Assembly (NCBI GenBank): GCA_023614405.1 | Contig: CM042689.1 | Coordinates: 310,783,132 to 310,847,131, forward strand | Direction: 5' to 3' | Length of the DNA: 64,000 nt | From: Avena insularis | Lineage: Eukaryota > Streptophyta > Magnoliopsida > Poales > Poaceae | In this document: piece after piece, positions 47,525-58,395 of the stretch | How positions within the stretch are numbered: the stretch's first letter is position 1 | Layout of the letters: the number at the start of each line of letters is the position of its first letter | Translations under genes and position numbers: made by a program | Notes under the pieces: generated by a model | What the model was told of the DNA's origin: nothing | Databases searched by the model: none | The model's input: only the letters and a program-made list of their open reading frames with translations

Positions 47525-48057
47525 CATGGTCTCCGCCAACGACAAAGGCAAGAAGTCTGAGGAAGATGATCCTCACAAACCCAAGGAGGAGGAGATTTTG
47601 TTAGGTGATGAAGAAGACATGGAGGACGACAAGCAACTGGATACCCGCGCTACCGTTGCAAGCATTTGAGTGGTGGCAAAACCTAGCAAGCTTAGGAGGA
47701 TAGCACGGATGTCTACGGGAGGGAAACCTCCACGTCATACCCTCTCTCCATGGTCACCTCCTCCAAGTACCAAGAAACCCTTCCACACTCTTATACATGA
47801 GCGTCAATATCAACATGCCCAAAGGGAACTTGCCCTCGATGTGGGATATGCCTCGTTATAACCATGCAGGGAAGGAGCATACTAAGGAGGAAGAGTGGGG
47901 AAAGAATAACAAGGATTGGAATTCTCGGCCCGACATGATCATGAACCGCATTGAGCAGAATTCGGAGTTGATTCGTACTCTGACCTTTGAGATTGAGGAT
48001 TTGAAGAAACTTATTGGAGAGCTTATCAAGAGAACACCACCACCACCGAAGGAGTAA
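47525..48057 (+). pseudogene. Element D post-pol ORF, in three frames
   Basis: The ATG at 47525 gives MVSANDKGKKSEEDDPHKP and a Glu/Asp-rich stretch that ends at TGA after about 48 codons. Frames then continue to 48057 with KPSKLRRIARMSTGG and a helical segment (MIMNRIEQNSELIRTLTFEIEDLKKL) closing in PPPPKE. It is the counterpart of 40397 in element C. The function is unknown. Confidence 0.5.
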
Positions 48058-48979
48058 TTCGTCATCAGGTTTGGCATCCCCTTGGCTTGTTCCAAGCTTG
48101 GGGGGAGTGCCGCAGTATCACCATCATTATCTTTCATCTTTTACCTTTTTAGTGGATTCATATCTTTGGTAGAGAGGTTATCTTATGGTTTGGTTTGCAT
48201 GTGGAAGTATCTCTCCTTTAGTTGATTATCTATGTATCCCTTGGTTGAGTGCCTTTATGGAATATTAATGAGAAGTTCCATCTTTTACTTTTTGCACTTC
48301 TTATTTTAGTTTTCAATCTCTATTATATGATGGATCTTGTTGATCAGTATTGACATCACTTTGGTATCATTAAGTGGATCTAAATTGGTTTTGGCAAACC
48401 GAGTTCTGGTCAGTAGCAACATTTTTGAGGTTTGAAAGAAAAAGAGAAAAGCTTACACGTATTTTGTATCATTTATTTTCTTTCTTGTTGGCTCATAAGC
48501 TTAGTATTCTTTATTTAAGATCTTTTTTGTCTTCAAGAAAGATTGCATGTTTGGCTTTATCACTTGTAGGTTTGCTTGTTTCTTTCTACCCTTTTGCTTG
48601 CTACTCAGCCTTGCTAGCCAAAAACCTGTTTTGAGAAGGCATACTTCTCATTCTTCCAAACCCTTTAACCAAAGCCTTTGCCATTTGTGTCCACCATATC
48701 TACCTATTAGCATTATTGCTATTCCAAGAAAATTCTCAAGCTTCATCTACCTTTCGAATTAAAAAGTATTTTGTTATGTGGAAACTAGTTAGTAAAGCTC
48801 TTACGAACTTGATGGAACACCTTATTTCCTTGCCCCTAATAGACTTGAACCATTGTGTCATCGAAGTTGTATATGCTTGCATCTATACGTTGGAATTAGC
48901 AGAACCGTGCTGTCACGGGGAACGCTTTCAACATTGCACCTGTACCTTGTACTCAGTTGATATCGTGCTCTTTTGTCTA
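48058..48979 (+). other. Element D post-pol spacer (first copy)
   Basis: It is AT-rich, without a supported gene. Bases 48777-48979 recur at 60781-60983. At 48979/48980 the sequence switches, at a shared CTAAAGCAT, to a copy of the pol 3' end. Confidence 0.75.
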
Positions 48980-49174
48980 AAGCATTATATTTCTGGAGAT
49001 TCATATAATGAAGACATTGGCACAATTCAACTTGTGACTCCAAAAGAATTTATTAGAAGCCAAACACCGGAGTCTGCAGAGTTCGTCTTTGAATAGGTAA
49101 AAGTGGTGAAAACAGAAGGTTCATGAAACCCCAATCTTTTTAATTTTTGATGTTTTTAATACATAAGGCAAGTT
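48980..49174 (+). repeat. Second copy of the element D pol 3' end
   Basis: It duplicates 47075-47270, including the last codons of pol and the stop, 1.9 kb downstream and in the same orientation. Copies differ at only a few bases. ACGAG at 49175-49179 would be the target duplicate of element G. Confidence 0.8.
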
Positions 49175-49179
49175 ACGAG

Positions 49180-49717
49180 TGTCGTGGTATTGCCGACGAG
49201 TACGCCATGGAAGGGTCCTCACAGTGCGTGTTTAGAGACGTGGGGTAAGGCGGACGGTTGACGGGTACGAGGTAACACAGCTTACCCAGGTTCAGATCCC
49301 ACAACGGCGGTGGAATCCTACTCCTGCTATAAATCACTATAAGGGCAATACGCCGAGTTACAGAGATAGGTTCGCTGCGCGAGGTTGTCTGAATCGATGC
49401 TCTAATCGTCTAAGTTTTTCCCTAAAGGCTCCCATAGGCTCGACTTATATAGTCGCCAGGTCCTAGGGTTACAGGAAAAAGTCCTAGCCGGACAGGTTAC
49501 AGAGTCCTACACCGTCTATTACTAGTCTTGTGTATCTTGCACTCCAAGGCTCGAATGCATGGTGACTCCACCGTAGCCTTCCTTTATCCAGCATGGGCCT
49601 CCCTTCCGATCCACCTAAGCTGGGCCAGGCCATAGGCCATGCTACCGACTATGGGCCACCCGGGTTAGTCGGATAAGAGACATGCTATAAGGATACCCAT
49701 ATAGCATAACCCCAACA
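49180..49717 (-). repeat. Element G 3' LTR (538 bp)
   Basis: On the minus strand it begins TGTTGGGGTTATGC at 49717 and ends CCACGACA at 49180. A CTATATAAGTCGAG box near 49441-49455 fits an LTR promoter. No other copy exists in the window. Confidence 0.82.
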
Positions 49718-49732
49718 ATAGCCCCCGGAGAA
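49718..49732 (-). other. Polypurine tract of element G
   Basis: The minus strand reads CTCCGGGGGCTAT directly before the LTR. The core GGGGGCTA recurs several times at 52.35-52.72 kb inside an intron of the antisense ORF. Confidence 0.65.
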
Positions 49733-50310
49733 CTCCGAGATCTTGCGCCGTCTTGCCTCTTCATGTTGAATGCTCCGTCTAGATGGATGTCGGCAAATCG
49801 TCAAGCAATATCTTGTAGTCCTCCCAAAGAACCCTGCAAGGTTTTCTCCGTCTTCGAATGGTAAGCCAGAGAAATGTTGAATCTTCCATCGTACTCTTCC
49901 GTAGTCGGATTAAATCCGTCCATGCCGGAATCTTCGATGCGATGGCTCATCTACCCGTGTCAGCTAGGACGATGTAGGCTTAGGTCAGTGATGCCTCGTA
50001 ACTTACACATGTAGAGAACGCAATCATATCCGATTTTCCCGCGCGAGCGATATGAACCGTTGGCAGCAACGGTTGGAGACGTGGCGAAATTACCGCACAC
50101 GTTCACGAACACGTCGTCTACGCGGCAACCATCCGATTAGCTACACGAATCTTGACGCAGAGCATGATAAATAGTAACCGTGGGACACTTTCCACTTTTT
50201 ACCTCATTCCTCTTCGCGTCATCGTCTTCTTCCTCCAGCCGCACGCCTCCTCGAGCTCTCCTCGAAAACCCTAGCCTCCCTATGCGTCAGTCGCATCCTT
50301 CCAGCACCCC

Positions 50311-53300
50311 ATGGCCAGCAGCAGCTCTTCCCCATCGATGGCGGCATCGAGCGAAGCCACGGCGAAGCCGGCAAGCTCCATCGCCGTGCCCCCAGAGGGC
50401 CTGGCCATCCCCGCGTCGGCGGTGATTGAAACCACCGGCGGCGACCATAATCTGGCGGTGCTATAGCCTCTGGAAGAAGAGCCAGACTCGCACAAGGGGA
50501 CTGGCGCGGCTCGGACATCACTGACCGCAACATACAAGAGATGGTCGATGAAGTCTACCTCCCCGCGACGGAGGGGCTCGCCTAGCGGGCAGCGCCGGCC
50601 GGCGAGGTGACACCTTCTCCCCAAGCCGGAGAAAAGGTGTACCTCAAGGCTCAGCTGGTATGCGGCGTTTCTCTGCCCATCTCCCACTTATTTCTCTCTG
50701 TCTTGAACCACTACAAGGTCCAACCCCATAACCTCTCCCCCAATAGCATCTTAGTGCTTAGCAACTTCGCGTCACTTTGTGAGGGTTACCTAGGGATTAG
50801 GCCTAGGTTAGACTTGTTCGTGTACTTCTTCACCGTCAAACGTGAAGCCGGACATAGTAGGGAGGAGCTTAGGAACTGTGGCACCATAAGCTTCAAGATC
50901 CGACCTGGCCGACGGTTCCCCTACATCGTCGGCCACGAGTCCTGCAAAAACTGGCAGCGGACGTACTTCTACGGCCCTGACATTCCTTTGGCGGGCCGAG
51001 AAGTAACGTACCCGGACTTCGCGGATGGAGCCGCCGCTGAAGTTTCCACATGGAGATCCCATGCCTCCCTTTCCTCTGACCTCGACGCTTCTCGCGCAAT
51101 AAGGTGGATCGAATGGTTCGTAGAGACGGGTTTGACTGGCTTGGACCTGGCCATGTGCTGGTTCATCAGGCGAATCTAGCCTCTGCAGCACCGCGCGAAG
51201 TTCATGCACGAGTATACGAGTGATCGAAGGGATACCCTCCGGATCTCCATGGATAACTTCTCGAGCGACTCCGTCAAGCTCCGCCTGAAGGACATCGTCA
51301 AGGTGAAGGATAAGAAGCGTGGCTTCACCATCACCTATGACATGTTCGTAGACGGCAAGTGCCCAAAGGTAGATATGTATTTTCCGTGTACGACATATAC
51401 TCCAGTTTCTCCGTCTTGCCATTACCACTTCATCTAACACGGTGATTTCTAACTTAACAGCTTAGCGATCTAGATGAGGACAACCTGGCTTCCCAAATAT
51501 ACGATCCAAAGATAAAGGAAGTCATGGTCGTGTCCGACGATGATGTCCCGTTGGCGCGAAAGCGGAAGAGCTCCACCTCTGACGCTGCCGACGGAGGCAA
51601 GAAGAAGAAGACGGAGGGTGGAGCCTCCAAGAAGACTACCGCCGCCCTGGAGGCGAAAAAGAACAGATCCACCGGGATTTTTGCCAAAGCACCCCCATTA
51701 GTGTAAGCTTCTCATTCTCCGACATTGTCTTATTTATCTGTCTTGTTCCTGTACTTATGCACTTTGCACGTTTCAGGAAGAAAGCCACAACCAGCCTCAA
51801 GAAGACCTCCAAGACTTTGGGGGCTTCTAGAAATATCAAAGATATGCTGCATCGCGACTCCTCCCCCGCCATCGCCCCTGTTACTCCTGCTGTCAAGCCT
51901 TCCTCTGCCCCGACAAGCTCTAAAGCCCAGGAGGCACCAGGCCCTTCCGCCATGGAAGTGGATTCTGGCGCTTCTACCGAACTTCATTGTTGTCGGCGAC
52001 GCAGGAGAGTGTTGCTCTACAAATGGCTGAAGCTCCGGCTAAAGATGCCATCGGTAGCAGCAAGGCGGCAGTGGGAGCTGGTACCTCTGCCGAAGGCGGC
52101 GCCCCTACTCCCTAGAAACCCTTCGAGTTCCCGAAGATAGTTTACTCGGCGCTCCTGCCGAGTAACACAACTATGGTTCCTGGAGGAGTGCCGTCATCTC
52201 CGACGTGCGGTATTGAGGAGCTGCTCCGGCAAGCAGATATCTTGCGGGGAAATAGCATTTCCTTTGGCAAGCTGCTGGCCGAGAGTGCTACAAACCTCAA
52301 GATTATTGCACTTGTAAGTTTTACTTTTCCTTTTGCATTTCATTATGAGTATCCCACTGTAGCCCCCGAGGATGTAGACAGAAAACCATAGGTTTTGCAT
52401 CTATATGCTCTAAGAGTGACTAAGTTAGAAATAATTCTCACTGTAGCCCCCAAGCATTTAGATGGAAGAAACTATTCCGACTAGATGCTGTAAGAGTAGC
52501 ATCTGTGAGGTTTATATTTTTCAATATCAGTCCCAAGCCTCTAGTTGTAACTGAATTAGTTCCGACTAGATGCTTTAAAGAAAAACTAATCATTTTCCGA
52601 GTTAAAACTTTATACTGTAGCCCCCAAGCTTCTAATCGAGAACTGAAGTATCTTCGACTAGATGCTTTAAAGAAAAGCTAAGCATATTGCTAAGTTAAAA
52701 AACTTTCGTTGTAGCCCCCGAGCGCCTAGATGGAAAGTTTCCGACTAGGTGCTCCAAGCAGACTAAACAACAGTTTTAACTTTTTCCTTTATTTCACAGA
52801 ACGAGAATGCTCGGTGGGGCATGGCCAACGACAAGTACCAGAAGATGCGCACAGATCTTGAAGCCGAAAAGGGTAAAACTGCCATCTTGAAGGAACAGAT
52901 CATCAAAAACAAGAGTCTATTTTCTTTTTTGCGCATTCCGTCTTGGTTTTATGCCTTCCTTCTTCGAGTACTCACTGTGTGTTTTGTTTTCTCCGACTTG
53001 CAGAGCATGTCGCCAAGGCCAAGGATATTGTCGAGCAGTCCAAGCACATTCAGCAGCTGGACAGTGAGAACAAAATCCTTAAGAAGGAGAGGGAAGAGGT
53101 GCTGAAGATGCACGAGGATTCCATGAAAGCCCTGCAAGATTCCGCCTCCGCGGAGATCAATCGCTTGAAGGAGGAGCTTGCGATCTTAAAAGATCAGAAG
53201 CAAGCTGCTGATGAGCAAAACCATCGCCACAGCGAGGCGTTTAAGCTCCTCCAACAAGAGAAGGAATCCTTGGCGGACACTGTCTGGCAGGCTAAGGCCA

Positions 53301-53909
53301 GCATCTTCAGTAAGTGTCCTCCGCCTTGTATTTCTGTAGTCTGGATACTTAGAGTTTATTGAACTCATGCGCTCCTTGTCGGAATTTTTAGCGCCTATGG
53401 GTTTAACCCGCTCGCCTCCTTCGGACAAGGAATGCATGGTTCTTGCCGACAACTTCATCAACACCACCATCACCCAAGCCAAGGAGATTGCTAAGCCCCT
53501 CCAGATATATATCAAGGCATCGGACTCTGTGAGGAAGTACTCGGAGATTCTGCGCCGAGCCCCCGAGCGTGTTACAAGCTGGAAGGCTTCGTGTGCACGA
53601 GCTGGCGCGAGGATGGCGCTTTCAATGGTGAAGGCACACTACAAAGGTGCCGACATTGATACGATGACCTCTGGCATCCCCGACGTTGATGATGACGGCA
53701 AAGAAATTGATCACAAAGCCATCCTATCATCACTCACGGGTTATGACACCAGAGTCGCCGAGTTGGTGGACATCGACGTCTTCGTGCCCATGAACACCAT
53801 CGACAACGTCAACCAAGATTCCTTCGAGTCTCATCATAGCGCCGACGTTGAGGGTGATTCTCCGGCTGGGGACGATGCTGCTTCCAAGTCTCCTGCGCCC
53901 AAAGAGTGA
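50311..53909 (+). pseudogene. Antisense ORF of element G: gypsy-type transposon domain (PF04195-like) plus coiled coil, with introns
   Basis: It lies in the 3' region of G on the opposite strand to gag-pol. The ATG at 50311 starts a Ser/Ala-rich leader. Next come a DWRGSDITDRNIQEMV motif and the 'putative gypsy type transposon' domain (SPNSILVLSNFASLCEGYLGI, ISFKIRPGRRFPYIVG). Introns with GT/AG ends are seen at 51369-51460, 51703-51776, 52314-52799 and about 53307-53390. Exon 51461-51702 has a Lys-rich nuclear-type tract. Exons from 52800 to about 53306 encode a long coiled coil (SKHIQQLDSENKILKKEREEV). The last exon (to TGA at 53907) is alpha-helical with an acidic tail. Stops at 50464-50466, 50584-50586 and 51177-51179 and shifts near 51990 break it. 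Such ORFs are known in Tat-lineage elements, with unknown function. Confidence 0.72.
52350..52760 (+). repeat. Intronic degenerate tandem repeat, ~85-90 bp, about five copies
   Basis: Each unit has TGTAGCCCCC(G/A)AG, a short variable part, then CCGACTAGATGCT and a TTTAAAGAAAA-like stretch. Starts are near 52360, 52442, 52528 (degenerate), 52615 and 52711. The whole array lies in the 486-bp intron of the antisense ORF. On the minus strand the units carry a GGGGGCTACA core like the element's own polypurine tract. Confidence 0.65.
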
Positions 53910-54423
53910 AAAACACTATGTAATATTTGTTTTGCCTTTGGTGGATGCGCGGGGGGGGACTTGATGGTGTAACTTAAGGCGGAAAACAATGGTTGTTATG
54001 TCCCGCTACTTAAGAATTTAGTTCCCAGCATGTATATATTTTTTAAGCAAGTGCTGGCTTATCCATTACTTTGGTTCTTATGCTTGACTTTTCGTGAGTC
54101 GGAAGACTTGTTGTCGGAACCATGCGCTTAGGTGATGATGCCCAATGGAACCGTCAATAACCTGAGCACAAAATCACCGACAATAAGTGCCAAAAGTCAC
54201 TACTCCAGAATCCATAGAAAAACGACAAAGGACGTGTAGACCAGAAAACTTAGGCTAACGCCCGTAGGCAGAATTTTCACAAGTGCAAACGCAAAACTTG
54301 TGCATAAAGGTTTTATATGATCCAAAAATGAACACTAAAGGAGGTAAAAGACTCAGAAATATGAGTGAACTAGAGAGCTTTATTTCATTGATCATATAAG
54401 AGATACACAATTAGATAAAAATG
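53910..54423. other. Element G region between antisense ORF and pol end
   Basis: No gene is seen. It includes the 3' flank of the antisense ORF, with a G9 run near 53952, and non-coding sequence between the two convergent coding units. Confidence 0.6.
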
Positions 54424-57400
54424 CTAAGTGTAAAAAGGACGTAGTTGTGCTATGTTCCATGGCCGATCAAGCTCCGGGTAGTCATCATCCGGGTCACGTC
54501 GCTTACGCTTATGATCCTTGTTGGGTCTATCCTTTAGTTCACGATTGTCAACAAGGTAGTAAAAGACCCATTGAGCAGCGCCTTGCTTATGATGAACAGT
54601 CCTTCCCATGGCGGGGATAATTTGTGTGACTTCTTCTGCTTAAGTCGGAGCACCAAATCCCCTTCTTTAAACGAGCGATGCCGAACGCGGCGACTATGGT
54701 AGCTGCGTATCTTCTGCTGGTAGATGGCGGATCTTTGGCATGCCAAAACGCGCTCCTCCTCGAGAAGGTCCACATCCAGGCATCTGGATTCTTTAGCGTC
54801 ATCATCGTCATAGGCGGCAACTCTTGGTGCATCGTGGAGGATGTCGGAAGGCAGGATAGCTTCTACTCCATATACCATGAAGTAAGGAGTGTAGCCGGTA
54901 GATCTGTTGGGTGTAGTTCGTAAACTCCACAGCACATATGGCAATTCTTCCGCCCAGGCTCCAGCTGCTCTATGTAGCGGTGCCTCAAGACGTGGCTTGA
55001 TTCCCTGTAGAATTAATCCATTGGCTCGCTCAACCTGACCGTTGGATTGTGGGTGTGCCACATATGCAAGGTCAAGTCGGATGCCTTTCTCCCAGCAATA
55101 TGCATCCACTTATCTGAGTGATAAATTGCTGCCATTGTCGGTGATAATGCTATGTGGCAGACCAAATCTCACCACTAGATCCCGGACAAACCTGAGGGCA
55201 GTTGCCCCATCAAGCTTTCTAATGGGTTTAGCTTCTATCCATTTGGTGAATTTATCAACTGCTACAAGCAGATGTGTAAACCCACAAGGTGCCGTCTGTA
55301 ATGGTCCCACCATGTCTAGCCCCCAGACCGCAAACGGCCAAGTTATTGGTATTGTTCGCAGTTCTTCAGCAGGAACATGTGGTTGCCGGGCATAATACTG
55401 GCATCCCATGCATGCCTCCACCAGCTTGTCGGCGTCGCCTTCGCGGTCAGCCAGTAGAGTCCTTGCCGGAAGGCCTTTGTGACCAACGATCGAGGAGCGG
55501 TGTGATGCCAGCAATCTCCGAGATGTATTTCACGTAGGATTTCCATACCTTCTAGCTGGGAAACACACTTTAGGTATACACCAGTAGTGCTCCTCTTGTA
55601 GAGTTGCCCATTGATTATGGTATAACCCTTTGCTCGTCGTACTATTTGTCGTCTTTCGACTTCGTCGTCGGGCAAAGTTCCGTGTTTAAGGTATTCCATG
55701 AACGGTTTTGTCCAAGCCGGAGGGACCTTAGTCACCATGTTGATGAAAGAGTCAGCTCTATCCGGATTGTCGATGTCGGCTCCCTTCACGGATGGTGTGC
55801 GCAGGTGCTCGAGGAAAACTCCTGGCGGAATTCGCTTGCGCCCTGATCCTAGCTTAGACAGCAGATCATCCGCCTCGTTTTGTTCCCTAGGCACATACTT
55901 AACCTCGTAGCCCAAGAACCTCTTGGCTATCTCGTCCACTTCGTCTCGATATGCCGCCATAATAGGGTTCCGTGCATTCTAGGTGCCAACCACCTGCTGG
56001 GCAACTAAGTCGGAATCTCCACAGCAAACTATGCGCTTGATGCCAATATCCTTGGCTACACGTAGTCCGTGAATGGGTGCTTCATACTCCGCCATGTTGT
56101 TTGTAGCCTCGAAGTGGATCTGCAGAATGTAGTGTAGCTTGTCTCCTATTGGTGACTGTAGCAATACACCAGCCCCCGAGCCGTTGAGTAGCTTTGATCC
56201 GTCAAAGTGCATCACCCAGTACTCTGGTTCTGGCAACGGAGTAACATCTGGCATCTCCGTCCAATCTGCAATAAAATCCGCCAAGGGTTGTGACTTGATA
56301 GCGTTGCGTCTCTTGTAGGTGATCTCGAAGGCGGCAAGTTCAATGCCCCACTTCGCGACCCTTCCTGTAGCGTCGCTGTTATTGATGATGTCGGGCAGTG
56401 GAGTCTTGCTCACCACTGTGATTGGGTGCTCCTGATAGTAATGCCTCAGCTTCCGAGAAGCAAGGAATACTCCATAAGCTATCTTTTGGTAATGCGGGTA
56501 ACGCTGCTTGGACTCCGTCAAGACCTCGCTCACATAGTAAACTGGTCGTTGAACTCCTTGCTCATAGCCTGGTTCCTTCCGCTCTACCATGACAACGATG
56601 CTGATAACCCTGTTGGTTGCCGCCATGTAAATTAGCAGGGGCTCTCCAGGTTTGGGTGCTGCAAGGATGGGCGTTGAGGAAAGAATCTTCTTGAGATGCT
56701 TCAATGCTGCATCTGCTTCGTCCGTCCATGTGAATTTTTTCGCCTTCTTCAGCAACTTGTACAGCGGCAGAGCCTTCTCTCCAAGTCGGCTGACGAACCG
56801 ACTAACTGCTGCAACACAACCTGTTAGTCGTTGAATGTCCTTTAGGCATGTCGGACGGTTTATGTTTAAGATGGCCTTGATTTTCTCCGGGTTGACCTTG
56901 ATTCCGCGCTGGGAAACGATCAAGCCCAACAATTTGCCGGCTAGAACCCCGAAGACGCACTTTTTAGGGTTAAGCATCATGTTGTATTTCCAGAGATTAT
57001 CAAAGGTTTATTTTAAGTCGAAGATTAAGTCGTTTGACATTTTGGACATCACCGCGATATCGTCCACGTATGCGTGAACGTTCCGACCGATTTGGTCGTG
57101 AAGGCAACGTTGCATTGCCCGCTGGTAGGTAGCACCTGCGTTTTTCAGCCCAAAGGGCATCGTGACATAGCAAAACGTGCCGTATGGGGTAGTGAATGAA
57201 GTGGCCAATTGGTCCGACTTCCTCATCTTGATCTGGTGGTATCCTGAGTATGCATCGAGAAAACACAAAACTTCCGAGCCAGCCGTCGAGTCAATGACTT
57301 GGTCAATGCGAGGCAAAGCAAACGGATCTTTGGGACATGCTTTGTTCAAGCCGGTGTAATCAACGCACATTCTTAATTCATTGGTTCCCTTTTTGGGGAC

Positions 57401-58387
57401 AAGTACAGGATTGGCCACCCATTGGGTGTGAAGGACTTCTCGGATAAATCTAGCCTTAAGTAACCTAGCTATCTCTTTGCCAATGGCGCGTCTCTTCTCA
57501 TCTCCAAAGCGTCGTAGAGGTTGTTTCACTGGTTTGGATTTTGGATCAATGTTTAAGCTGTGCTCGGCAAGTTCCCTAGGTACACCTTTCATGTCGGAAG
57601 GTTTCTAGGCAAAGATGTCCCTGTTCTCACGGAGGAACTTGACGAGCGCGCTTTCCTATTTGGGATCCAGGTTCGTCCCAATGGCGGTGACCTTGGAGGC
57701 ATCGCCTACCACAAGTTCCACCGGCTTGGTTTCGATGGCGGCCTTGAATGCAGGAGCGGAGTCGGAGATTTGTTTCTTCGACGCAGGCATCTCTGAGTCA
57801 TCGACCTTGCTTTGGATCTCTTTGAATTCTTCGTTGTAGAGGACAGCTTCTGCAACGGCTGCTTCGTTGATCTCGCAATCCCTTGCCTTGGTAAAGCTTC
57901 CGGATACGGTGATAATGTCGTTTGGTCCGGGTATCTTGAGTTTGTTGTAGACGAAGCATGGCTTGGCCATGAACGTGTGGAATATGTCGCGACCGAATAT
58001 GACGTGGTACATGCTCTTGAAGGGGACCACCTCGAAGGTCATGCGCTCCTAGCAATAGTTATTAACATCGCCGAAGGCTACCTGAAGTGTAATGCACCCA
58101 AGGGACCTAGCCTCCTGACCAGGAACTACGTCGTGGAAGACGGTGTTGGTCCGCCTTAGGTTTGCCTCCGTCAAGTTCATCTTTTGCAGTGTATCTAGGT
58201 ACATGATGTTGATGCTGCTTCCACTGTCCACCATACACTTGGTGAACTCCACGCCGTCAATCAAGGGGTTGATGACCATGGAGTATTGATTCTCCGTGGG
58301 TATAAGGTCTGGGTGGTCTGTCCTGTCCCAAGTTATTGGAACCTCCGACCAGCGCAGGTACTGAGGGACTGGGGGGAGAGTAGCCAT
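54424..58387 (-). pseudogene. Element G pol (PR, RT, dual RNase H, INT), disrupted
   Basis: Reading leftwards: protease CMVDSGSSINIMY (58387-58049, ends at TAG); a linker (58042-57656); RT at 57592-57008 with LDAYSGYHQI, MPFGLKNAGATYQRAM and AYVDDIAV (YVDD at 57059-57070); RNase H with VYYVSEVLTESKQRYPHYQK; then a second RNase H (WVMHFDGSKLLNGSGAGV, ATNNMAEYEA, CGDSDLVAQQV) ending at 55979. Integrase follows with AVWGLDMVGPL, SIITDNGSN and HPQSNGQVERAN to about 54534. Stops or shifts lie near 58049, 57656, 57605, 57006, 55979, 55500 and 55110. Catalytic residues of RT, integrase and both RNase H domains are largely kept. Confidence 0.88.
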
Positions 58388-58395
58388 CAGGATCC

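Noticed and set aside
49175..49179. ACGAG as proof of the target duplication of element G
   Set aside because: The right flank of G was deleted, so the second copy cannot be seen. It is kept only as a candidate.
50219..51440. Long minus-strand frames (104-210 codons) across the antisense ORF region
   Set aside because: They oppose the recognised gypsy-type transposon domain on the plus strand, and no domain or codon pattern supports them.
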